A stretch of 64,000 nt of DNA, from positions 1 to 64,000 of the forward strand of contig JBFXAN010000012.1 in the NCBI GenBank assembly GCA_050184225.1, read 5' to 3'. Below, piece by piece: positions 8,261 through 16,428 of this stretch. The notes below the pieces were generated by a model, which was not told the origin of the DNA, ran no database searches, and saw nothing but the letters and a program-made list of their open reading frames with translations. Both the position numbers and the translations under genes were made by a program. The DNA is from JBFXAN01 sp050184225 (lineage in GTDB: Bacteria > Chloroflexota > Dehalococcoidia > CAUJGQ01). The first letter of the stretch is position 1. Each line of letters opens with the position of its first letter.

Positions 8261-9652
8261 ATGCCGCTACCCGTCCGCTACGCCCAGCAGGTGCCGGAGA
8301 TCGCCCAGGTCTGGGAGCCCGCCGGCTACTTCGAGGCCCAGCTCTCGATCTGGCTCGCCCAGTGCGAGGCGATGCACGACCTCGACGGCGACCCCTCCGC
8401 CGACGACCTCGCTCAGATCCGCACCGCCCTCTGCCTCTCGCCCGAAGAGGTCGCCGAGCTCAGCATCCCCCACGGCCACGAGACCAACCGCCTGATCCGC
8501 ACCGTCCAGGCGAAGCTCCCCGCCCGCCTCGGCAACTTCATCCACCGCGGCAACACCAGCAGCGATGTCCTCGACACCTCCCTCGCCCTCCAGATCATCC
8601 GCTCACTCGACCTCCTCCGCGCCGATTTCGAGAAGGTCGCGGATGAACTCCAGGGCCTCGCCCTCCGTCACGCCCTCACGCCGCAGATCGCCCGCACCCA
8701 CGGCCAGCACGCCACCCCCCACACCTTCGGCCGCCAGGTACTCGGCTGGTACGCCGAGTCGCTCCGCTGCCTCGACCGGATCGAGCGCGCCCGCACGGTG
8801 ATCGCCGCCGGCAAGCTCTCCGGCGAGGTCGGCACCAGCGTCTTCATCCACCCTGAACTGGAAGAGAACGCCCTCGCCCGCCTCGGCCTCGCCGTCGACC
8901 CCGCCCCCACCCAGGTGATCAGCCGCGACCGCCACGCCGAGGTCGTCAGCCTGATGGCGGTCAACGCCGGCACCCTCAGCCGGATCGCCGTCGATCTCTC
9001 CCTGCTCGCGATCACCGACCTCGGCGAGGTGCGCGAGCCTTTCGACCCCGCCGCCCAGCAGGGCTCCAGCTCGATGCCGCACAAGCGCAACACTGAGCTC
9101 TGCGAGCGCGTCCGCGGCCTCACCCGCCGCATCCAGTCCGCCGCCCTCGAAGAGCTGGGCGCAATGGACCTCTGGCTCGAGCGTGATATCTCCCACTCCG
9201 CCACCGAACGCTTCACCTTCCCCGACTGCTTCGGCGCCCTCGCCTACAGCGCCCGCCTCGTCCAGACGATCCTCGCCGGCCTCGTCGTCTACGAGGAGCG
9301 AATGCAGGCCAACATCGACCAGACCCACGGCGCCATCTACGCCAACCGCCTGCTCAACACGTTGCTCGACCCCCCCGTATCCGCGAAAGCGGCCGCCCTG
9401 ATCAACGCGATCCTGGACGCCGAGCCCTCGGCTCCCCCGATGTCCCGCACCGATGCCTACGAACTGGTCAAATCCCTCGCTCAGACCGCGCTCGATACCG
9501 GTGTCCACCTGCGCGACCTCGCCGCCCAGGACGAGCGCATCACCGCCCTCATGCCAGCCGAGTCACTCGATGACCTCTTCGACCCCGACTTCTACCTGCG
9601 TAACATCCCCACCGCCTACCGCCGCCTCGGACTGACACCGCCCACCGCATGA
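8261..9652 (+). CDS. purB: Adenylosuccinate lyase
   Basis: 463 residues, the usual size. It catalyses two fumarate-releasing steps of purine synthesis (SAICAR to AICAR, and adenylosuccinate to AMP). The fumarase/aspartase superfamily signature is present as GSSSMPHKRNTELCERVRG. TSSDVLDTSLALQ and ARTHGQHATPHTFG match the other two conserved regions (the second holds the catalytic His). The frame stays open far upstream, but the homology-supported start is MPLPVRYAQQ at 8261; no SD is visible there. It stands alone, transcribed away from the MmyB regulator. Confidence 0.93.
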   Translation: MPLPVRYAQQVPEIAQVWEPAGYFEAQLSIWLAQCEAMHDLDGDPSADDLAQIRTALCLSPEEVAELSIPHGHETNRLIRTVQAKLPARLGNFIHRGNTSSDVLDTSLALQIIRSLDLLRADFEKVADELQGLALRHALTPQIARTHGQHATPHTFGRQVLGWYAESLRCLDRIERARTVIAAGKLSGEVGTSVFIHPELEENALARLGLAVDPAPTQVISRDRHAEVVSLMAVNAGTLSRIAVDLSLLAITDLGEVREPFDPAAQQGSSSMPHKRNTELCERVRGLTRRIQSAALEELGAMDLWLERDISHSATERFTFPDCFGALAYSARLVQTILAGLVVYEERMQANIDQTHGAIYANRLLNTLLDPPVSAKAAALINAILDAEPSAPPMSRTDAYELVKSLAQTALDTGVHLRDLAAQDERITALMPAESLDDLFDPDFYLRNIPTAYRRLGLTPPTA

Positions 9653-9669
9653 ATCCACACTTCATTCCA

Positions 9670-9685
9670 TCGTCGTATTGACCTA
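9670..9685 (+). promoter_or_regulatory. 16-bp box shared by two MBL genes (copy 1), promoter-like
   Basis: TCGTCGTATTGACCTA occurs here and again exactly at 10578-10593, each upstream of a signal-peptide MBL-fold gene. It contains TTGACC, and in this copy GACAAT follows after 16 bases, so it may be a -35 region or an operator overlapping one. Confidence 0.5.
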
Positions 9686-9774
9686 CATGGAGTGAGCCGG
9701 ACAATGCACGCTGACACGGCATCTCGATACGGAGATCAGCCGGACAGGACAGCAGGAGCAAGAGGAGGGCACGA

Positions 9775-10506
9775 ATGAAGACGAGCACCCTGATGGACCG
9801 GCGGAGATGGCTGGTATTGGCCGGCGCGACGGCGGCCGGCGCGAGCGGCATCGTGCTGGCGCTCGGCGGCAAGCGGCGGCTGGGCATCGTCACCCAACCG
9901 GCCACGGCAGGTGGCAAGAGCGACATGCTCCGCGTCAACCTTGGCTTCGTCAGCGCCTACCTGGTGATGCGGGGTAACGCGGCCGCGCTCGTCGACAGCG
10001 GCGTCGAGGGCAGCGCCGACGCGATCGGCGATGTGCTCCAGGGGGCCGGCCTCGGCTGGGACTCCCTCCAGCACCTGATCCTCACCCACAACCATCGCGA
10101 CCACCAGGGCAGCGCCGCCGCCGTGCTCGAGCGCGCGCCGCGGGCGCTGGTCTGGGCCGGCCCGCCGGACATTCCCGGGATCATGGTCAACCGCGACGTG
10201 CGCCCCGCCAACGACGGCGACGATCTCTTCGGGCTGCGCGTCATCGCCACCCCGGGCCATACCCCCGGCCACATCAGCCTGCTCGACCCGGAGCTGTCCA
10301 CGCTGCTCACCGGCGACGCCCTCTTCAACCAGAACGACATACTCAGCGGGTCGCCGGAGCGCTTCAACGCCGACACGGCACAGGCGAACCAAAGCTCCCG
10401 TCGCCTCGGCGAGCTCACCTTCGAGCGCGCCCTCTTCGGCCACGGCGAGCCGATCGAACGCGGCGCATCGGCAGCGGTGCGTCAGCTTGGAACAACCCTC
10501 CCCTGA
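9775..10506 (+). CDS. Exported MBL-fold metallo-hydrolase
   Basis: 243 residues. The N-terminus (MDRRRWLVLAGATAAGAS) resembles a Tat or lipophilic export signal. The beta-lactamase-fold metal motif HxHxDH is present as THNHRDHQGS near residue 103. GHTPGH, GDALF and FGHGEP provide the further metal ligands. The substrate cannot be inferred; the family includes lactonases, glyoxalase II-like thioesterases and beta-lactamases. GAGGAG lies a few bases before the ATG. It shares a 16-bp upstream box with the next MBL gene, so the two may be co-regulated, although they are not close sequence relatives. Confidence 0.85.
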   Translation: MKTSTLMDRRRWLVLAGATAAGASGIVLALGGKRRLGIVTQPATAGGKSDMLRVNLGFVSAYLVMRGNAAALVDSGVEGSADAIGDVLQGAGLGWDSLQHLILTHNHRDHQGSAAAVLERAPRALVWAGPPDIPGIMVNRDVRPANDGDDLFGLRVIATPGHTPGHISLLDPELSTLLTGDALFNQNDILSGSPERFNADTAQANQSSRRLGELTFERALFGHGEPIERGASAAVRQLGTTLP

Positions 10507-10577
10507 CACACAGCACCCCCCGCCGAGCGCCGGCCTGACCGCTCCCCGCCCGGCGCACGAATCCGCGGTGGTGCGCT

Positions 10578-10593
10578 TCGTCGTATTGACCTA
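10578..10593 (+). promoter_or_regulatory. 16-bp box shared by two MBL genes (copy 2)
   Basis: Exact second copy of the box at 9670-9685, 71 bases before the ATG of the next MBL gene. It contains TTGACC at 10586-10591. No strong -10 follows at 16-18 bases in this copy, which favours an operator or activator site over a plain promoter element. Confidence 0.5.
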
Positions 10594-10664
10594 TGTCGGG
10601 TAAGCAGCGTGCTACACCCGACCCGACAACACCCCGCTCGATTCACAACGAGGATGCACCCACG

Positions 10665-11603
10665 ATGAGTCAGTACGAACCTCACCGACTCTCACGACGG
10701 CAGGCGATCGGCGTCGCCGCACTGGCCGGCGGCGGTCTCGCGGCCGGACTTCGGTTTGCGCCGCCAGCGGCACAAGCCCAGCCGATGCCGCCATCCTTCC
10801 CGCAGACGGTCGGCGGCTTCACCCGCCTCGCCGAGGACGTCTGGGTCTGGACCTTCAGCGGCTACAACTCCCTGATCATCGGCAGCGACGACGGCTCGCT
10901 CGTCACCGAGCCGAGCAGCCAGTCCAACCGCCAGGCATCATCCCTGCTCAAGGCGGCGGCGATGGCCATCACCAACCAGCCGGTGCGCTACGTCGTCTTC
11001 AGCCACGATCACGCCGATCACAACACCGGCGGCGATGTCTTCGCTGACACGGCCGAGTTCGTCTCCCAGGAAGGCGCCGCCCCCAAGATCGCCGCCCGCA
11101 ACGACCCGCGCTCACCCGTGCCCACAGTCACCTTCGCCGATCACACGACGCTCGACCTCGGCGGCAAGGCGATCGACCTGCACTACTTCGGCCGCAACCA
11201 CTCCGACAACAGCCTCGTCCTTTCCTACCCGGCCCGCCGCATCATCCACGCCGTCGACTGGATCGAGAACCAACGGCTCCCCTTCCGTGACCTCCAGGAC
11301 AGCTACCCGACCGAATGGATCGCCGGCCTCGAACGCCTCGACGCCGACATCGACTTCGACACGCTCGTCCCCGGCCATACCCCACCGACGACCAAGAGCA
11401 ACGTCCTCGCCACCCGCGACTACTTGGCCAACCTCATGTCCGCGATCCAGACCGCGCAATCACAGGGCCTCGCCGACAACTCACCCGAAATGGTCGCCTT
11501 CGTCCGCGACCAGCTCGCACCCGCCTACAGCACCTGGGGCAGCTTCGAGGAGTTCCTCCCGCTCAACATCCAGGGCATCATCCGCATCCAGTCCGGGGGG
11601 TAA
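10665..11603 (+). CDS. Tat-exported MBL-fold metallo-hydrolase
   Basis: 312 residues from ATG 10665 (GAGG about 11 bases upstream). An in-frame start at 10593 would add 24 residues in front of the export signal. A Tat signal is visible as LSRRQAIGVAALAGGGLAAG with a following AQA cleavage-like site. The metal motif HxHxDH is in FSHDHADHNTGG; further ligands are likely in FGRNHSDNS and VPGHTPP. It resembles secreted MBL hydrolases of unknown substrate (quorum-quenching-like or alkylsulfatase-like groups). The gene ends beside a large palindromic repeat that separates it from a convergent dehydrogenase gene. Confidence 0.85.
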   Translation: MSQYEPHRLSRRQAIGVAALAGGGLAAGLRFAPPAAQAQPMPPSFPQTVGGFTRLAEDVWVWTFSGYNSLIIGSDDGSLVTEPSSQSNRQASSLLKAAAMAITNQPVRYVVFSHDHADHNTGGDVFADTAEFVSQEGAAPKIAARNDPRSPVPTVTFADHTTLDLGGKAIDLHYFGRNHSDNSLVLSYPARRIIHAVDWIENQRLPFRDLQDSYPTEWIAGLERLDADIDFDTLVPGHTPPTTKSNVLATRDYLANLMSAIQTAQSQGLADNSPEMVAFVRDQLAPAYSTWGSFEEFLPLNIQGIIRIQSGG

Positions 11604-11613
11604 CGAGGGAGAC

Positions 11614-11772
11614 GAAACCGCAGAGGACGCAGAGGTTCACATTGTCATGCTGAGCGCAGCGAAGCATCTCTCGCAGTGCGTCTGTCACAGAACGAGATGC
11701 TTCGTCGCTGCGCTCCTCAGCATGACAACAAATGACCTTTGCGGCCCTCTGCGTCCTTGGCGTCTTTGCGAT
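11614..11772. repeat. Nested palindromic repeat unit A between convergent genes
   Basis: Outer arms hold GGACGCAGAGG (left, ending at 11635) and its complement CCTCTGCGTCC (right, about 11746-11756). Inside lies a second long inverted repeat: 11642-11670 (TTGTCATGCTGAGCGCAGC...) pairs with 11694-11728, apart from two short insertions in the right arm. The inner arm belongs to a GTCATGCTGAGCGCAGCGAA type of dispersed repeat seen in many Chloroflexota genomes (from general knowledge). It sits between two convergent genes and could act as a bidirectional terminator or a MITE-like element. Confidence 0.75.
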
Positions 11773-12759
11773 TCACGTCTGTCGTTCGAGCGCCTCCGGA
11801 TTGACGCAGTTCGGCGGTCGCTCGCCGCGCAGGCCGGCGAGCAGGTTGTCCACCGCCATGTCCGCCATCTGCTCGCGGGTGGCGCGGGAGCCGCTGGCGA
11901 TGTGCGGCACGATGATCACGTTGGGCAGCGCCAGCAGCGGATCGTCCATCGCGATCGGCTCGGGGTCGGTCACGTCCAGCGCCGCCATCCCCGGACGGCC
12001 CTGCGCGAGCGCCGCGGCGAGGGCACGCTGGTCCACCACCGGGCCGCGCGAGGTGTTGATCAGCACCGCATCCGGCTTCATCATCGCCAGCTGTGCCGCG
12101 CCGATCAGGCCGCGCGTCTCCGCCGTCAGCGGCACATGCAGCGTGACGAAGTCCGACTCCCGCAGCAGCGTCTCCAGGTCCATCCGTCGCGCGCCGGTCG
12201 CCGCCTCGATCTCCGGCCGCGGGATCGCGTCGGTGTAGAGAATGCGCATGTCGAAGCCGTGCGCCCGCCGCGCCACCGCCTGCCCGATCTGCCCCATGCC
12301 GGCAATACCGATCGTCGCGTGATGCACATCGACGCCGAGCAGCAGGCCGGGGTCCCAGGTCTGCCACTTCCCCGCCCGCGTGAAGGCGTCCCCCGCCACC
12401 ACCCGCCGCGCCGCCGCCATCAGCAGCGCGAAGGCAAAGTCCGCCGTCGTATCCGTCAGCACCCCCGGCGTATTGCCGACGAGAATCCCCCGCGCCGTGC
12501 AGGCCGGTACGTCGATGTTGTCGAAGCCGACGGCCATGTTGCTCACCGCCCGCAGCCTTGGCGCGATGCCGAGCAACTCCGCGTCCACCCGATCGGTGAG
12601 CAGCGTCAGCAGCCCCGCCGCCTCCCGCGCCTCGGCGAGCAGCGTCTCCCGCGGCGGCGGCAGCTCCCCCTCCCACAGCCGCATCGCCGTCTGTTCTGCA
12701 AGCCGCTCCAGCGCGTCTCCCGGCAGCCTGCGCGCGACAAATACTCGTGGACCGCTCAT
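11773..12759 (-). CDS. 2-hydroxyacid dehydrogenase (glyoxylate/hydroxypyruvate reductase-like)
   Basis: 328 residues, a normal length for D-isomer-specific 2-hydroxyacid dehydrogenases. The NAD-binding motif is GMGQIGQAVARR. The catalytic triad is visible as Arg in INTSRGPVVD, Glu in DVTDPEPI and His in VPHIASGS. The closest functional type is glyoxylate/hydroxypyruvate reductase, inferred from motif spacing. Its ATG overlaps the stop of the upstream DinB gene by four bases (ATGA), so the two are translationally coupled. Confidence 0.88.
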   Translation of the reverse strand: MSGPRVFVARRLPGDALERLAEQTAMRLWEGELPPPRETLLAEAREAAGLLTLLTDRVDAELLGIAPRLRAVSNMAVGFDNIDVPACTARGILVGNTPGVLTDTTADFAFALLMAAARRVVAGDAFTRAGKWQTWDPGLLLGVDVHHATIGIAGMGQIGQAVARRAHGFDMRILYTDAIPRPEIEAATGARRMDLETLLRESDFVTLHVPLTAETRGLIGAAQLAMMKPDAVLINTSRGPVVDQRALAAALAQGRPGMAALDVTDPEPIAMDDPLLALPNVIIVPHIASGSRATREQMADMAVDNLLAGLRGERPPNCVNPEALERQT

Positions 12760-13298
12760 CGGGGCTGCCTCCGCCGCTGATCCGGTTCCTGGCCATTGAC
12801 GAAGCGCGGCTTATACTCCGGATCGCGGCCCGCAATCTGGTCGGTGTGCATCCGGTCATGACGATAGAACGAGCGCAGCCACTGCAACACGGTCAACTCA
12901 CCGAACATCGGCTGCCGCGCCGTCCGGTCGAAATCATCGAGCGTCAGTGACTTGATGAAGACGAGCGTTCCCGTACGCTCCGTCTCCAGCGCCGCAACCA
13001 ACTCGTCGACGCGGTGCGCGTTCGCCCGCTCGATCGGGATCGCCACCGCCGCGCCCCGCACCCCGGTCAGGTCCGCGCCGTTCTCCCGCAGCGCCGCGTT
13101 CACCCAGGCGATATACGAGCGCTCCATCTCCCAGAGATGCGACAGTTGCTCCTTCGCGCTCCACTCCTCCTCCCCCGTCTTCCCCTCCGGCCGCCAGATC
13201 GCCGCTTCCTCGCTCAGCCCTCGTGCCTGCGTCAGAAACCGCCCGCGCTCCTCCTCCATCTTCGACAACAACTCATCCACCTGCACCTGCGTCGCCAT
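12756..13298 (-). CDS. DinB-family protein
   Basis: 180 residues from ATG 13298, which is preceded by GGAGG. A longer frame to 13355 runs into the adjacent repeat and is rejected. The fold is a four-helix DinB/YfiT-type metal-binding bundle with His positions in QLSHLWEMERSY and FYRHDRMHTDQI. Family members are often thiol (bacillithiol or mycothiol)-dependent transferases, but none can be assigned here. It is first in a two-gene unit with the 2-hydroxyacid dehydrogenase. Confidence 0.8.
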   Translation of the reverse strand: MATQVQVDELLSKMEEERGRFLTQARGLSEEAAIWRPEGKTGEEEWSAKEQLSHLWEMERSYIAWVNAALRENGADLTGVRGAAVAIPIERANAHRVDELVAALETERTGTLVFIKSLTLDDFDRTARQPMFGELTVLQWLRSFYRHDRMHTDQIAGRDPEYKPRFVNGQEPDQRRRQPR

Positions 13299-13326
13299 CA
13301 CACACCTCCGCACCGAAATTCTAGGG

Positions 13327-13456
13327 GTTTTGAACCGCAGAGACGCAGAGGACACGGAGAACGCAAAGGATTGTTGTGCGTCGGTACGATATCCATGTCG
13401 CTAAACATCTAACCTTTGCGCCCCTCTGCGTCCTCTGCGTCTCTGCGGTTCAAAAC
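13327..13456. repeat. Palindromic repeat unit B (about 43-bp terminal inverted arms)
   Basis: Left arm 13327-13369 (GTTTTGAACCGCAGAGACGC...) is nearly the reverse complement of the right arm 13413-13456, with 43 bases between. The arms share the CCGCAGAG.ACGCAGAGG core with the outer arms of unit A, so A and B look like the same element with different interiors. B lies directly after the stop of the MBL gene at 13464 and before the DinB gene, where it could terminate transcription. Confidence 0.85.
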
Positions 13457-13463
13457 AGGCTGG

Positions 13464-14357
13464 TCATGCTCGTGGGCCGGCGAGAGAGAGGTCCATCGGT
13501 TGGTCGATCTCGCCGCGGAACTCCTGGTAGAGGCGGTGGACGTTCGGGATCAGGCGCTCGGGCTCGCCCCATTGCGAGAAGCGGCCGAGCTTGATCCGGC
13601 GCACGACCTCTTCCTGCGGCGCACCCTCCTGGAAGCCGCGCCGGGCCTCGCGGCGGATCAGCGCCAGGTAGTCGCGCATCTCGCGCAGGTCGGACGTGTC
13701 GCCCACCGGACCGTGGCCGGGCACGATCGTCTCGACCTCCATCGCCTCGATCGCGTCGATCATCCGGATCCAACCGCTGATGTGTCCCTCGAACGCGAGC
13801 GGCGTCACGTAGTGGAAGGCGACATCGCCGGCAAAGAGCAGCTTCTCCTCAGGGAGATAGACGAGCACGTCGTCGACCGTGTGCCCCGTGCCGAGATGCA
13901 TCAACTCGATCCGGCGGTCGCCGAGAAAGAGCGTCAGCCGATCGGCGAAGGTGAGGTTGGGCGGCCGGATACCGGAGGCGGCGATGTCGTCGGCGAAATG
14001 CGGCGCCATCACGTTGAGCCGCTCCCGCGGCACGCCGACGCGCTCGATCTGCTCGCGGCAGCGGATATGGCCGATGATGTCGATGTCGGTGAAGTGTTCA
14101 TTGCCGAGCGTGTGATCGACGTGGTGATGCGTGTTGATCAGCTGCCGCACCGGTTTCGATGTCCGTCGCCGGATCTGTTCCTGAAAGGCGCGCGTCATCG
14201 ACGGCGTGAACAGCGCGTCGATCGCGACCGCCCCGTCCGGCCCGACGATCAGCCCGGCGTTGGCGATACAAAACCCGCCGGTGGCCTGCACGTAGGCGAA
14301 GACCCCGTCCGCTACTTCCTGCATCTCGGTGGACCACTCCGGCACCGGTTTCGCCAT
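13464..14357 (-). CDS. Cytoplasmic MBL-fold metallo-hydrolase
   Basis: 297 residues with no signal peptide. The HxHxDH motif is in LINTHHHVDHTLGNEHF; further ligands are in HLGTGHTVDD, LFAGDVAF and VPGHGPVGD. It is typical of the glyoxalase II/MBL family whose members hydrolyse thioesters, lactones or related compounds. GGAGG precedes the ATG. This is the third MBL-fold gene in about 5 kb, but it differs from the two exported ones in lacking a leader, and it follows a separate, divergent promoter region. Confidence 0.87.
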   Translation of the reverse strand: MAKPVPEWSTEMQEVADGVFAYVQATGGFCIANAGLIVGPDGAVAIDALFTPSMTRAFQEQIRRRTSKPVRQLINTHHHVDHTLGNEHFTDIDIIGHIRCREQIERVGVPRERLNVMAPHFADDIAASGIRPPNLTFADRLTLFLGDRRIELMHLGTGHTVDDVLVYLPEEKLLFAGDVAFHYVTPLAFEGHISGWIRMIDAIEAMEVETIVPGHGPVGDTSDLREMRDYLALIRREARRGFQEGAPQEEVVRRIKLGRFSQWGEPERLIPNVHRLYQEFRGEIDQPMDLSLAGPRA

Positions 14358-14465
14358 GGAACCGCCTCCTTCGTACGCGTTCTGCTGTTATACGTCTCCA
14401 GCAGGATGACCTCAACCTCGCCGCCCCACCACACTCGACGGGAACTCATCATGCTGAGGTTGACG

Positions 14466-14675
14466 ATGAACACGATCGACCAGTTGATAGAACGCCTTGC
14501 CAATGACGAGCAGTTCCGGGCGCAGATCTTGGAAGATACGGACGCCGCTCTCGCCGAATACGACCTGCCTTCCGGCGACCGCGACCGGCTTCTCCAGCAA
14601 GCGGAGATGATCGAGGCCGGCGTCCAGGTCAATCCGCTGCAACCAACCGACGCCGACGATCGCCGTCGGGCGTAG
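14466..14675 (+). CDS. Small NHLP/Os1348-like acidic peptide
   Basis: 69 residues starting MNTIDQLIERLANDEQFRAQ, with GAGG seven bases before the ATG; an in-frame ATG at 14451 is possible. The pattern of a helical segment ending in ILEDTDAALAEYDL, then a short polar tail, resembles the leader-like nitrile-hydratase-related (Os1348/NHLP-clan) small proteins, some of which are RiPP precursors. No Cys-rich core or maturation enzyme is visible next to it, so a RiPP role is not supported by context. Confidence 0.55.
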   Translation: MNTIDQLIERLANDEQFRAQILEDTDAALAEYDLPSGDRDRLLQQAEMIEAGVQVNPLQPTDADDRRRA

Positions 14676-14747
14676 ATCATCACGGGACACCCCGCACGCT
14701 CCCGTGTCAGGCGCGACCATGATGCATTCTCCGCGTAGGATGCCATC

Positions 14748-16340
14748 ATGGTCGAACCGGCGCCGGATGCAGCCAAGACGCGGCGGCAGGTGAACTGCGC
14801 CGGCGACGGCAGCGATCACGCGCCCGCGTCGCCGACACTGTTCATCGCTTCGTCGCTGCCGGCGTTGTTCGGCGTACTCCTCGTCCTGACCATCACGGCG
14901 CGGCACGGCCCAGGCGTGACGCCGGATTCAGTGTCGTATCTCTCCGCCGCGCGCAGCCTGCTGGCCGGCGAGGGGTTTCGAGGACCGGATGGCGAAGCGT
15001 ACGTCGCCTTTCCGCCGCTCTTCCCCGCCCTGATCGCGACAACATCCCTCGGCATGTTCGACCCGGTTGACGCGGCGACCGCCCTGGTCGCCGTATCGTT
15101 CGGCGTCACGATACTGGCGACCGGATGGCTGGCCGGCCGGATCACGGGGTCGGCGCCCGCGGCGGTGGCGGCAGCGCTGGCCGTGCTCCTCTCGACACCG
15201 GTGCTGGACGCCGCGCTCCACATCTGGAGCGAGCTTCTCTTCATGGCATTCTCGGCCCTGGGCCTCGGCGCGCTCGCCATCGAAACCACCCGCCCAACAA
15301 CCCGCCGAACCATGGCGACGGCAACCATCACCGCTGCGCTGGCGTCTCTGACAAGGTACGTAGGCGTCACCCTTACGTTGACCCAGATCCTCACCGCGTC
15401 CGCACGGCCGGGCGCGACGGCTGTCTCTCGGCTGCGCGCGGCAGGCGTAGCTCTTATCGGACTGATCCCGCTACTCCTTTGGCTCATCCGCAATTGGTTG
15501 GTGTCCGGCACGCCCGCCGGCGAGCGGTATCCCGCCGCCACGTCGTTCGCGGAGAACGCGCGGGCGGCGATCGAAGCGCTCCTGATCTGGCTCGTTCCCC
15601 TCAATGCACCGATGCGGTTCCACGCGCTCCTGCTGCTGCTGGCCGTGGCGCTGGTCCTGGCGGTCGTGGCCCCGCCGGCAATCCATGGCAGGTCGCACAA
15701 CCGCCGTCTGCTCTGGGCCTGCATGCCACTCGTCGCCTTCTGCTCCCTGTATCTCCTCTATCTGGTACTCGCGGCATCAGTCACGGCGCTCGACCCGATC
15801 GATGACCGCCTGATCGCGCCGCTGCTCCCGCCGGCGATCGTGCTGGTGTTCGCGCTCGGTCATGGCGCCGTTTCTCTGCACGGACCGTGGCAACGAACCG
15901 GACAAATCGTCGCACTTGTGCTGCTGTGCCTCTGGCTGACGGTTTCGGCCGGCGACACGATCCGGCTGGTCCGGCGGGCGGCGTCAGACGGCGTCGCCGG
16001 CTACGCGGATGCCACCTGGCAGCGTTCCGAAACGCTCGCCGCGCTCCGAACACAGCCGCCCTCCGGCATGCTCTACAGCAACGACCCCTTCGCGATCGCC
16101 TACCACACCGAACGCGAGGCCCGGCTCAGCCCGCGCCGCCATCCGTATCGATCGCCGGGGACGGCAGTCGACGACATACCGAGCCTGCAGGCGGCGCTGG
16201 CATCCGGCGATGAGGTCTTCCTCGTCTGGTTCGACGGCGTTCCCCGCGACTTCCTGTTCAGTCCCGGCGAACTTGCTATGATCCTAGAGTTGCAACCGGT
16301 TGCCCGGTTCGACGACGGCGCCGTCTACCGGCTACGGTGA
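14748..16340 (+). CDS. GT-C type membrane glycosyltransferase-like protein
   Basis: 530 residues with about ten hydrophobic segments. The first periplasmic loop after TM1 has GVTPDSVSYLSAARSL, the acidic loop typical of ArnT/PMT-like (GT39/GT83) polyprenyl-phosphate-sugar-dependent transferases. The C-terminal 120 residues are a soluble extracytoplasmic domain. It probably moves a sugar onto a lipid, polymer or protein at the outer face of the membrane. The acceptor is unknown. It is followed immediately by a second membrane protein of the same type, so the two are likely co-transcribed. Confidence 0.75.
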   Translation: MVEPAPDAAKTRRQVNCAGDGSDHAPASPTLFIASSLPALFGVLLVLTITARHGPGVTPDSVSYLSAARSLLAGEGFRGPDGEAYVAFPPLFPALIATTSLGMFDPVDAATALVAVSFGVTILATGWLAGRITGSAPAAVAAALAVLLSTPVLDAALHIWSELLFMAFSALGLGALAIETTRPTTRRTMATATITAALASLTRYVGVTLTLTQILTASARPGATAVSRLRAAGVALIGLIPLLLWLIRNWLVSGTPAGERYPAATSFAENARAAIEALLIWLVPLNAPMRFHALLLLLAVALVLAVVAPPAIHGRSHNRRLLWACMPLVAFCSLYLLYLVLAASVTALDPIDDRLIAPLLPPAIVLVFALGHGAVSLHGPWQRTGQIVALVLLCLWLTVSAGDTIRLVRRAASDGVAGYADATWQRSETLAALRTQPPSGMLYSNDPFAIAYHTEREARLSPRRHPYRSPGTAVDDIPSLQAALASGDEVFLVWFDGVPRDFLFSPGELAMILELQPVARFDDGAVYRLR

Positions 16341-16428
16341 TCCACGGCCGTCGTTCACTGGCCGCCCACCATCGACCACCGAGGACACTGCCCTGGCTGA
16401 AACACTGACGCAACGAGGGCGGGTGCGC

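Noticed and set aside
11717..12859. Long alternative frames over the 2-hydroxyacid dehydrogenase
   Set aside because: They are Ala/Gly/Arg-rich antisense or shifted frames of the real gene.
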